This document shows positions 6,081 through 10,825 of a stretch of 10,825 nt of DNA, piece by piece; the stretch's first letter is position 1, and every line of letters begins with the position of its first letter. The DNA is from Alphaproteobacteria bacterium (lineage in GTDB: Bacteria; Pseudomonadota; Alphaproteobacteria; UBA8366), in contig JASLSL010000057.1 of assembly GCA_030743445.1 (NCBI GenBank), positions 1-10,825 on the forward strand, in the 5' to 3' direction. The position numbers and the translations under genes were made by a program. The notes under the pieces are model-generated. The model was not told where the DNA came from, did no database searches, and saw only the letters and a list, made by a program, of their open reading frames with translations.

Positions 6081-7367
6081 TCAACGGCCGTAGCGGTCCA
6101 TAAGGCCATACCACGCGATCACCGCCGGCAGGAACCATGGCCGGCCGAAGTAAAGCGGCCGGGTCTGAAAGCCGGTTTGGCCGAAGATCGTCTCGGCCTC
6201 TTGGACGTTGCCGAGGATGCGGTGCGCCGCCTTGGTCGCGATCCAGCGCGCCCACACCACGCCCGAGCCGCAGAACCCGGTCGCGTAGTGGATGCCGTCA
6301 TGGACCGCCAACTTGGGCAGGAAGTCGAAGGTGTAGCCGGTATAGCCCCACCAGGAATTCTCGATGCCGACGTCTCGCAGTTCGGGGAACAGCTCGACCA
6401 GATTGCGGCGCAAGTGGCGCATCTTGGCGACCGGGTCGTCGGTCTCGGCTCCGGCGCGGCCGCCGAAGACGATCCGGGTGCCGTCCGGCGACGGCCGGAA
6501 GTAATGATAGATGTTGCGGGTCTCGCCGAGCATCCGGCGCTTCGGCATCAGCCGGTCCATCACTTCGGGCGCCAGGGACTCGGTCGAGATGATCTGGCTC
6601 GGGGTCGGCACGATGCGGCGCCGGAGCCACGGCGTCGCCTCGCCGGTGTAGCCGTTGGTCGCGACGATCACGTCCCGCGCGCGTACGACGCCGCCCGGGG
6701 TCGCGACCTCGAAGCCATCGCTTTCCCGTCTTATGCCGGTGACCGGGGTCCGCCCGTGCACCGCGGCCCCGGCCTGGACCGCCTTCTCGAAGATGCCCTT
6801 GTGCAACAGGCCCGGATGCACGCCGGCCATGTCGGGGCGCACCTGGCCGCCATGGTAGAAGTCGCTGCCGATCTCGGCGTGCTGGTCCGCGCGCGCCACC
6901 ATATGGGCGCCGAGGCCGAGATGCCGGTTCATCAGGTCGGTCTCGCGGCCTTGGGCCTCGTAGTGCGACGGCTTGACCGCGCCGGTGAAGCGCCCGACCG
7001 GTTGGTAATTGCAGTCGATCCCCTCTTGCTCGACGAAGCGGGCCAAGTCGTCGCGCGCCGCCATGCCCTCGCGGTAGATCGCCGTGGCGTGCTCGAGCCC
7101 GGCCGTCGCGATCAGTTTGCCGAAGCCGACCTTGATATTGCCGCTGGCGATGCCGCCGTTGCGGCTCGACGCCCCTTCGCCGGGACGGTCCTTCTCGAAG
7201 ACGGCGACCGAGCGGCCGCCGCGGGCAAGTGTGAGCGCCGCGCTTAGCCCGGCGTACCCGGCGCCGACGATGGCGACGTCGACCGACTCGGGCAGCGCGC
7301 GCTCCAACGTTTCCTGCATCGGTGCTGCCCGCCACCAATAGGGATCGATGTTCAGGTCGTCGGTCAT
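6081..7367 (-). CDS. FAD-dependent amine/amino-acid oxidoreductase of the DAO family, PuuB-like
   Basis: This 428-residue flavoprotein has an FAD-binding Rossmann motif VDVAIVGAGYAGLSAA (29-44, GxGxxG at 35-40) with the ribose-binding Glu58. GASSRNGG (65-72), a typical flavin-contacting motif, follows. A second FAD-binding stretch, ATGFCGSGVVWARW, lies at 362-375. Length, domain order, the Trp-rich leader before the Rossmann fold (YWWRA, 10-14) and the C-terminal GLMDRYG match E. coli PuuB, gamma-glutamylputrescine oxidase, which deaminates the amine using oxygen and FAD in the cytosol. Many alphaproteobacterial paralogues act on other amines or N-methyl amino acids, and no puuA, puuC or puuD gene is adjacent, so the substrate stays open. 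GGAGGA lies five bases before the ATG at 7367. The tRNA gene lies upstream on the same strand. Confidence 0.9.
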   Translation of the reverse strand: MTDDLNIDPYWWRAAPMQETLERALPESVDVAIVGAGYAGLSAALTLARGGRSVAVFEKDRPGEGASSRNGGIASGNIKVGFGKLIATAGLEHATAIYREGMAARDDLARFVEQEGIDCNYQPVGRFTGAVKPSHYEAQGRETDLMNRHLGLGAHMVARADQHAEIGSDFYHGGQVRPDMAGVHPGLLHKGIFEKAVQAGAAVHGRTPVTGIRRESDGFEVATPGGVVRARDVIVATNGYTGEATPWLRRRIVPTPSQIISTESLAPEVMDRLMPKRRMLGETRNIYHYFRPSPDGTRIVFGGRAGAETDDPVAKMRHLRRNLVELFPELRDVGIENSWWGYTGYTFDFLPKLAVHDGIHYATGFCGSGVVWARWIATKAAHRILGNVQEAETIFGQTGFQTRPLYFGRPWFLPAVIAWYGLMDRYGR

Positions 7368-7431
7368 GTGTCCTCCGCTGTCGGCGAAAGGTTAGCACGG
7401 GGCGACGAAGGGCGGGAATCAAGACAAGAAC

Positions 7432-7508
7432 TGGCGCGCCCGGGAGGACTCGAACCCCCAACCTCCTGATCCGTAGTCAGACGCTCTATCCAATTGAGCT
7501 ACGGGCGC
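7432..7508 (-). tRNA. tRNA-Arg (anticodon ACG)
   Basis: A full cloverleaf can be drawn on the - strand. The acceptor GCGCCCG (from 7508) pairs with CGGGCGC (ending at 7436). The D-arm is GCTC/GAGC with AATTGGATA in the loop. The anticodon stem TCTGA/TCAGG encloses CTACGGA, giving anticodon ACG (7474-7472). The T-arm GGGGG/CCTCC encloses TTCGAGT. The discriminator G and the CCA end are encoded (7435-7432). A34 would be deaminated to inosine by TadA so that the tRNA reads CGU, CGC and CGA. Confidence 0.97.
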
Positions 7509-7522
7509 TTCGGCGGGTCGGG

Positions 7523-7551
7523 ACACTACTCAAGCGGGGACACCAATACAA
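7523..7551 (-). promoter_or_regulatory. Candidate promoter of tRNA-Arg
   Basis: On the - strand TTGTAT (7551-7546) and TAGTGT (7528-7523) are 17 bases apart. The -10 lies 14 bases before the tRNA 5' end, which leaves a leader of about 8 nt. Box matches are only partial, but the placement is right. Confidence 0.35.
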
Positions 7552-7630
7552 GGGGATAGAGGCGGTCCGCGAAGGGGCTCGCGAATTCGCCCGCGAGCGC
7601 CCGGAAATCGGCGCAAAGCCGGGAATCCGC

Positions 7631-7659
7631 TTGTCGCCGGACCGGGGCTCAAGTAGTAT
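7631..7659 (+). promoter_or_regulatory. Candidate upstream promoter ahead of the nested hairpin
   Basis: TTGTCG (7631-7636) and TAGTAT (7654-7659) are 17 bases apart, each matching the sigma70 consensus at four of six positions. Transcription from here would begin near 7667 and include the stem-loop at 7697-7759. Confidence 0.3.
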
Positions 7660-7696
7660 CTTGCCCACCTTAGGGGAGTCGCGGGTTCACATTCGG

Positions 7697-7759
7697 TTTC
7701 GAGTCAAGTCGAGATGGAAATTGCGGTCTAACTGCAATTTCTGTTGACTTGATTTGAAA
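7697..7759 (+). other. 63-nt nested stem-loop overlapping the lipoprotein promoter
   Basis: An outer arm TTTCGAGTCAAGTC (7697-7710) pairs with GACTTGATTTGAAA (7746-7759) over 14 positions: 12 Watson-Crick pairs and two that are G-U as + strand RNA. Inside, GAAATTGC (7717-7724) and GCAATTTC (7734-7741) form a perfect 8-bp stem with a 9-nt loop; a few wobble pairs and a two-base bulge join the two stems. Eight A's follow on the + strand, so it is not an intrinsic terminator in either direction. The right arm contains the TTGAAA -35 box (7754-7759), so a DNA operator role is also possible. Confidence 0.55.
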
Positions 7760-7783
7760 AAAAACGTGAATTCGCAGTATAAT
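7754..7783 (+). promoter_or_regulatory. Sigma70-type promoter P1 of the lipoprotein gene
   Basis: TTGAAA (7754-7759) and a perfect TATAAT (7778-7783) are separated by 18 bases in an AT-rich stretch containing an eight-A run. The predicted start near 7790 gives a leader of about 37 nt. The -35 box is the last part of the outer arm of the stem-loop. Confidence 0.7.
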
Positions 7784-7799
7784 GCGCACGAATTATAAT
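7771..7799 (+). promoter_or_regulatory. Possible second promoter P2 of the lipoprotein gene
   Basis: A second perfect TATAAT (7794-7799) lies 16 bp after the first. TTCGCA (7771-7776) sits 17 bases upstream as a four-of-six -35 box. A start near 7806 would leave a leader of about 20 nt. It may be a true tandem promoter or a by-product of AT-rich sequence. Confidence 0.4.
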
Positions 7800-7826
7800 A
7801 AATAACGTGCAGGGCCACTGCTGGGT

Positions 7827-9014
7827 ATGGGTGATATTAGGAAATTCCTCGTCATATTGGCGTGCGGATTTTTGTTTGCCGGCTGCGAGAGTATCGACTC
7901 GCTGTGGCCGTCGCTGACCGGTGACGATCCCTCGGGATCGGGCACCAAGGTTCAGATTCCGCCGTCGAGAGCCGAGAAATCCAGCGCGCCGACCCTCGGG
8001 CCGGCGACCACCCGCGTCGTCCGCCCGGCGCCTCGGGTCCCACGCGCCGCCGCCGCGCAACCCAGCCGCCCGGCGACCGCCACCATCAGCCCGACCGGCA
8101 CGACCGGCACCTTCGTCGGCAACAAGGTCCAGGCGATGCGCGGCGACCTGGTCAAGCTCGAGAAGGCGATCGCCGGCCTGAACCAGCGGATGCGCCAGGC
8201 CCGCACCTCGACCGTCGGCTCCTCGCAGCTCTATCACAACATCGTCGCCCAGATGACCTCCAAGCTGCAGAGCGGGACCACGCCCGGCCATCCCCAGCTG
8301 CTCAAGCAGTGGGGCGAGGCGCAGAACCAGATCAAGGCGATCGAGGGCAACGTCTCGAACATGAACAACCTCTCGAACGACGTCGATTCCCAAGCCGCGA
8401 TGGCGGGCTACCTGCTCGACAGCGTGCGCGCGACCTACACGCTTTCGGGCGCGGTCGACGCCGACCACGAGCGGCTCCGCGCCCTGGAGGACGAGGTCAA
8501 CCGCACCATCGTGCTGATCGACCGGTTGCTCAACGAGCTCTCGAGCGACATCAACCGCCAGACGACCTATGTCGATCTCGAACGGCGCAACCTGACGACC
8601 CTGTCGCTCGCGATCAAGAACGGCGAGCTCTACGGCGCCAGCCTGGCGAGCCGCGCCTTCGCCCAGACCCAGATCCTGCAGAGCGCGCAGAACGGCGGCG
8701 GTCCCAGGCCCGGCGACCGGCCGCTCGTGATCATCAAGTTCGATCGTCCGAACGTGCCCTACCAGCAGGCGCTCTACAACGCGGTCAGCCGGGCGCTCGA
8801 GCGCAAGCCCGACGCGACCTTCGACCTGGTCGCGGTCAGCCCGCAGAAGGGCTCGCCGGCGCGGGTCGCGCTCAACCGGACCGCGGCCAAGCGCAACGCC
8901 CAGGGCGTGCTCCGGGCGCTCTCGGACATGGGCCTGCCGAACAACCGCATCCGGCTCTCCGAGACCACCAGCCCCGAGGCCGAGAACAACGAGGTCCGCC
9001 TGTTCGTGCGCTAG
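7827..9014 (+). CDS. Coiled-coil lipoprotein with degenerate OmpA-like C-terminal domain
   Basis: This is a 395-residue lipoprotein. Residues 5-19 form a short signal peptide ending in the lipobox LFAGC with Cys20 as the lipidated residue. Glu21 at +2 does not signal inner-membrane retention, so outer-membrane anchoring is expected. Residues about 35-95 are a Pro/Ala/Thr-rich disordered linker. Residues about 100-285 are mostly helical with coiled-coil character and contain no Trp except one near 162. The end (about 299-395) has the layout of an OmpA/Pal peptidoglycan-binding domain: IKFDR, a helix, FDLVAVSPQKGS, N350-RTAAKRNAQGV, MGLPNNRI, and a final NEVRLFV. The Asp and Arg that hold diaminopimelate in OmpA appear to be Pro339 or nearby and Asn357, so canonical binding is doubtful. 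ATG 7827 fits the signal peptide; the ribosome binding site is weak. Strong promoters precede it and a terminator follows, so it is a single-gene unit. Confidence 0.8.
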   Translation: MGDIRKFLVILACGFLFAGCESIDSLWPSLTGDDPSGSGTKVQIPPSRAEKSSAPTLGPATTRVVRPAPRVPRAAAAQPSRPATATISPTGTTGTFVGNKVQAMRGDLVKLEKAIAGLNQRMRQARTSTVGSSQLYHNIVAQMTSKLQSGTTPGHPQLLKQWGEAQNQIKAIEGNVSNMNNLSNDVDSQAAMAGYLLDSVRATYTLSGAVDADHERLRALEDEVNRTIVLIDRLLNELSSDINRQTTYVDLERRNLTTLSLAIKNGELYGASLASRAFAQTQILQSAQNGGGPRPGDRPLVIIKFDRPNVPYQQALYNAVSRALERKPDATFDLVAVSPQKGSPARVALNRTAAKRNAQGVLRALSDMGLPNNRIRLSETTSPEAENNEVRLFVR

Positions 9015-9036
9015 GGTTGGGGATCGAATTCGCTCG

Positions 9037-9065
9037 AAGGCCGGCTCGCGTTAGCCGGCTTTTTT
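9037..9065 (+). terminator. Rho-independent terminator of the lipoprotein gene
   Basis: GCCGGCT (9040-9046) pairs with AGCCGGC (9053-9059) around a 6-nt loop, directly followed by six T's (9060-9065). The stem can extend outward by AAG pairing into the T-run. It lies 25 bp past the lipoprotein stop codon. Confidence 0.92.
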
Positions 9066-9174
9066 GTTGCCGCGATTGCGACGCCCCGTCGCCGCCCCTC
9101 CGCACCACGGCGCCCGGCGTGTTCGCCATTGGTGATCCCCGGCCGCGAGGTTAAGTTACCGGGGAGAGGGACCG

Positions 9175-9648
9175 ATGGCCGACGACAAGACCAAGGAATT
9201 CCCCGTCTCGTGGGACGAGCTGCACCGCAACGCCCGGGCGCTCGCCTGGCGGCTGTTGGAGCTCGGGCCGTTCGAGGGCATCGTCGCGGTCACAAGGGGC
9301 GGGCTGGTGCCGGCCTCGATCGTCGCCCGCGAGCTCGACATCAGGCTGATCGACACGGTCTGCGTCGCGTCCTACGAGCACAAGGACCGGGGGGCGGTCA
9401 AGGTGCTGAAGGACGCGGGCGCCGGCGACGGCGCGGGCTGGCTGCTGGTCGACGACCTGGTCGACACCGGCGAAACCGCCAAGCTGGTGCGCGAGCGGCT
9501 GCCGAAGGCCCATTTCGCGACGATCTACGCCAAGCCCGCCGGCCGTCCCCTGGTCGACACCTTCATCACCGAGGTCAGCCAGGACACCTGGATCCTGTTC
9601 CCGTGGGACGTCGAGCTCGCCTACGCCGAGCCGATCCGGCACCGCTAG
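9175..9648 (+). CDS. gpt: Xanthine-guanine phosphoribosyltransferase
   Basis: The protein transfers phosphoribose from PRPP to guanine, xanthine or hypoxanthine in purine salvage. Its 157 residues align along nearly the whole length with E. coli Gpt (152 residues). VSWDEL (11-16) matches the start. AVTRGGLVPASIVARELDIR (38-57) is the PRPP/dimer loop, and DTVCVASY (60-67) is conserved. LLVDDLVDTGETA (90-102) is the PRPP-binding signature with the acidic pair Asp93-Asp94. AKPAGRPLVD (119-128) and QDTWILFPWD (136-145) form the purine pocket. The E. coli enzyme is a tetramer at the inner membrane. GGGGAGAGGG lies a few bases before the ATG at 9175. The gene sits alone: a terminator lies upstream, and panC converges from the other side. 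Confidence 0.96.
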   Translation: MADDKTKEFPVSWDELHRNARALAWRLLELGPFEGIVAVTRGGLVPASIVARELDIRLIDTVCVASYEHKDRGAVKVLKDAGAGDGAGWLLVDDLVDTGETAKLVRERLPKAHFATIYAKPAGRPLVDTFITEVSQDTWILFPWDVELAYAEPIRHR

Positions 9649-9674
9649 GGGTGTGAGATTTCGAATAGAATAGC

Positions 9675-9795
9675 CCGTCATTCCCGCGAAAGCGGGAATC
9701 CACGCCTGAGCATCGCCAGCGAACGCAATACCGAGGGGGCCACAAGGCCCAGGCATGGATTCCGGGTTCGCGCGTCGCGCGCCCCGGAATGACGG
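9675..9795. repeat. Palindromic dispersed repeat (MITE-like) between gpt and panC
   Basis: The ends CCGTCATTCC (9675-9684) and GGAATGACGG (9786-9795) are exact inverted copies. ATTCCCGC/GCGGGAAT (9680-9687, 9692-9699) form a hairpin with a GAAA loop. ATTCCGGG/CCCGGAAT (9759-9766, 9783-9790) form a second, and GGGCC/GGCCC (9737-9741, 9746-9750) a third. Inner GGAATCCACGCCTG is mirrored by CAGGCATGGATTCC with one mismatch. This GTCATTCCCGCGAAAGCGGG type is recalled as a frequent non-coding intergenic repeat of proteobacteria. It fills the gap between convergent genes, where it could end transcription from both sides. Confidence 0.8.
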
Positions 9796-9810
9796 TATTG
9801 GGGAAACCCG

Positions 9811-10683
9811 CTACCCGACCGCCACGTTGTCGATCAGCCGCGTGGTGCCGAGGAGGGCGGCGGCGAAGGCGCGGGCCGGCCGGTCGGTGACGGCTTCGGC
9901 CCTGGCCTCGGCCAGGGGTTCGAGCGTGGCCGCGTCGCAGACGTCGATATAATCGACCTTGTCGAACCCGGCGGCCTCGAGCTCGGCCACACCCCAATCG
10001 ACGACCTCGGCCACGGCCGCGCCGCCGGCGACCCGCTTGGCGACCTCGCCGAGGACACGGTAGAGCGCCGGGGCGGCGGCGCGCTGGACCGCGTCGAGAT
10101 AGGCGTTGCGCGACGAAAGCGCCAGCCCGTCGGCCTCGCGCACGGTCGGCACCGCCACGACCTCGGTCGGGATGTCGAGGTCGCGCGCCATGCGCCGGAC
10201 GACCAGGCACTGCTGGTAGTCCTTCTCGCCGAAATAGGCGCGGTCCGCCTGGGCCTGGATGAACAGCTTCGAGACCACCGTGGCGACGCCCGAGAAGTGC
10301 GCCGGCCGGCCGTGGCCGCACAGGCCCTCGGTCAGTCCCGAGACCGTGACCTGGGTCGAGAAGCCATGCGGATACATTTCCGAGAGCGCCGGGATGAAGG
10401 CGAGGTCGGCGCCGAGCTCGGCGAGTTTCGCCAAGTCCCCATCCTCGGTTCGCGGATAGGCGTCGAGGTCCTCGTTCTCGCCGAACTGGGTCGGGTTGAC
10501 GAAGATCGTGACGATGGTCCGGTCGCAGTCCCGCATCGCCGCCTCGACGAGGGCCAGGTGGCCCGCGTGGAGCGCCCCCATGGTCGGCACCACGGCAATG
10601 GACTCGCCGGCCTCGCGCCATGCCGCGACGCGTGCGCGCATGGCCGCGACCGTGCGTGCGATCTCTGGTGTTTTTCCCGACAT
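9811..10683 (-). CDS. panC: Pantothenate synthetase (pantoate-beta-alanine ligase)
   Basis: The enzyme joins pantoate to beta-alanine using ATP by way of pantoyl-adenylate, the last step of pantothenate synthesis in the cytosol. The 290 residues fit the family. VVPTMGALHAGHLALV (31-46) holds the HxGH nucleotide-binding motif (39-42). FVNPTQFGENEDLDAYPR (61-78) is the pantoate loop. HFSGVATVVSKLF (129-141) and YFGEKDYQQ (150-158) are the ATP and substrate contacts. LALSSRN (187-193) stands for the KMSKS-like loop. The ATG at 10683 gives a short extension before the conserved core; its Shine-Dalgarno (GGGGGC) is only moderate. panB is not in the window. The gene converges with gpt across the palindromic repeat. 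Confidence 0.97.
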   Translation of the reverse strand: MSGKTPEIARTVAAMRARVAAWREAGESIAVVPTMGALHAGHLALVEAAMRDCDRTIVTIFVNPTQFGENEDLDAYPRTEDGDLAKLAELGADLAFIPALSEMYPHGFSTQVTVSGLTEGLCGHGRPAHFSGVATVVSKLFIQAQADRAYFGEKDYQQCLVVRRMARDLDIPTEVVAVPTVREADGLALSSRNAYLDAVQRAAAPALYRVLGEVAKRVAGGAAVAEVVDWGVAELEAAGFDKVDYIDVCDAATLEPLAEARAEAVTDRPARAFAAALLGTTRLIDNVAVG

Positions 10684-10696
10684 GCGCCCCCGTTAT

Positions 10697-10708
10697 GCAG
10701 CATGCTGC
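10697..10708. repeat. Perfect 12-bp palindrome in the panC leader
   Basis: GCAGCATGCTGC reads the same on both strands and lies 13 bp upstream of the panC start codon, downstream of its likely -10 box. It could be an operator or a small leader hairpin; nothing else supports either. Confidence 0.4.
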
Positions 10709-10715
10709 GGCGCAA

Positions 10716-10744
10716 AAAATATCGCGGACGGGCGCGTCATACAA
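10716..10744 (-). promoter_or_regulatory. Candidate promoter of panC
   Basis: On the - strand TTGTAT (10744-10739) and TATTTT (10721-10716) are separated by 17 bases. The same -35 hexamer appears in the tRNA-Arg candidate promoter. The start would be near 10709, leaving a leader of about 26 nt that contains the 12-bp palindrome. Confidence 0.35.
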
Positions 10745-10751
10745 TGTATTG

Positions 10752-10771
10752 GGCAAAAGGTTGGTTTTGCC
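10752..10771. other. 7-bp inverted repeat between panC and the gene upstream
   Basis: GGCAAAA (10752-10758) and TTTTGCC (10765-10771) surround a 6-nt spacer. It lies about 20 bp past the stop codon of the partial gene at the right edge and just before the panC -35 box. It may be a weak terminator or an operator; there is no proper T-run. Confidence 0.35.
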
Positions 10772-10790
10772 AGGGGGATGGCAGGAGGCG

Positions 10791-10825
10791 CTACATCCCC
10801 TCGGCGACTTCCTCGAGCGCCTCGA
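10791..10825 (-). CDS. 3' end of an unidentified gene (partial)
   Basis: The - strand frame reads EALEEVAEGM and stops at TAG (10793-10791). Eleven codons are too few to name a product. The call rests on the GC-rich third positions, the Glu-rich helical tail, its - strand orientation like panC, and the promoter-like sequence that starts right after it. A competing + strand ATG at 10779 abuts its purine tract with no spacing and looks worse. Confidence 0.4.
   Translation of the reverse strand, partial: EALEEVAEGM

Larger units (their letters stand above)
7509..7826. other. Divergent intergenic region between tRNA-Arg and the lipoprotein gene
   Basis: These 318 bases hold no credible protein gene. 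The left half is GC-rich and contains the tRNA promoter and a 7-bp stem GCTCGCG/CGCGAGC (7577-7583, 7592-7598). The right half, from about 7690, turns sharply AT-rich. It carries a nested stem-loop and two consecutive -10 boxes for the lipoprotein gene. Frames crossing the tRNA are artefacts. Confidence 0.6.

Noticed and set aside
4634..6103. A 489-codon open frame on the + strand
   Set aside because: It is the antisense shadow of the SGNH hydrolase and the 58-residue gene, and no family is recognisable.
7432..7508. tRNA-Arg as the attachment site of an integrated element
   Set aside because: No integrase gene and no second copy of the tRNA 3' end are seen. The short GCGCCCGGG match at 883-891 is a palindromic coincidence.
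7322..7747. A + strand frame containing TRTPNLLIRSQTLYPIEL
   Set aside because: That peptide is the well-known false translation of the antisense strand of tRNA-Arg.
7697..7764. Nested stem-loop as an intrinsic terminator
   Set aside because: The homopolymer is an A-run on the + strand 3' side; on the - strand the T-run precedes the hairpin. Neither gives a stem followed by U's.
7744..7783. TTGACT at 7744-7749 as the -35 of the lipoprotein promoter
   Set aside because: Its spacing to TATAAT is 28 bases, far too long; TTGAAA at 7754-7759 gives 18.
9129..9157. TTGGTG and TAAGTT 17 bp apart as a gpt promoter
   Set aside because: Each box matches only half of the consensus, and the start would fall in the ribosome binding site.
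9575..10756. A 393-codon open frame on the - strand
   Set aside because: It is a frame-shifted shadow of panC that continues through the palindromic repeat.

Overview
The window reads as a chromosomal segment of a high-GC alphaproteobacterium, most likely from the Rhodospirillales or a neighbouring order. This is inferred from the very GC-rich third codon positions, the mix of genes (tandem class III CoA-transferases, a PuuB-type FAD oxidoreductase, gpt, panC), and a palindromic intergenic repeat of the GTCATTCCCGCGAAAGCGGG type common in these bacteria. No integrase, transposase, phage gene or CRISPR array is visible. The segment is mostly housekeeping and metabolism, with several small or poorly known genes.

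Left part (1-3384, all + strand). The window opens inside an exported thermonuclease-fold protein whose nuclease residues are mostly replaced. A 57-residue zinc-ribbon protein follows, with its own plausible promoter. Two CaiB/BaiF-type CoA-transferases (953-2155 and 2224-3384) come next. They are probably co-transcribed and each keeps the catalytic aspartate.

Middle part (3390-7508, all - strand). Two membrane-anchored SGNH/GDSL hydrolases lie in tandem (5671 to 4685, then 4598 to 3390). The second ends 5 bp from the end of the CoA-transferase operon. Upstream of them, about 400 bp that look empty contain a 58-codon gene with a good ribosome binding site (6002 to 5826). Further upstream are a PuuB-like FAD amine oxidoreductase (7367 to 6081) and a complete tRNA-Arg(ACG) with encoded CCA (7508 to 7432).

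Right part (7509-10825). An AT-rich divergent region holds tandem sigma70-type promoters and a 63-nt nested stem-loop. It precedes a coiled-coil lipoprotein with a degenerate OmpA-like C-terminus (7827-9014), which ends in a clear intrinsic terminator. Next is gpt (9175-9648, +), facing panC (10683 to 9811, -). The gap between them is filled by a roughly 120-bp palindromic dispersed repeat. The last 35 bases look like the 3' end of another - strand gene.

No new multi-gene system can be supported. The best leads are the nested hairpin over the lipoprotein promoter, the degenerate OmpA-like lipoprotein, the nuclease-dead SNase-like protein, and the unrecognised 58-residue gene.
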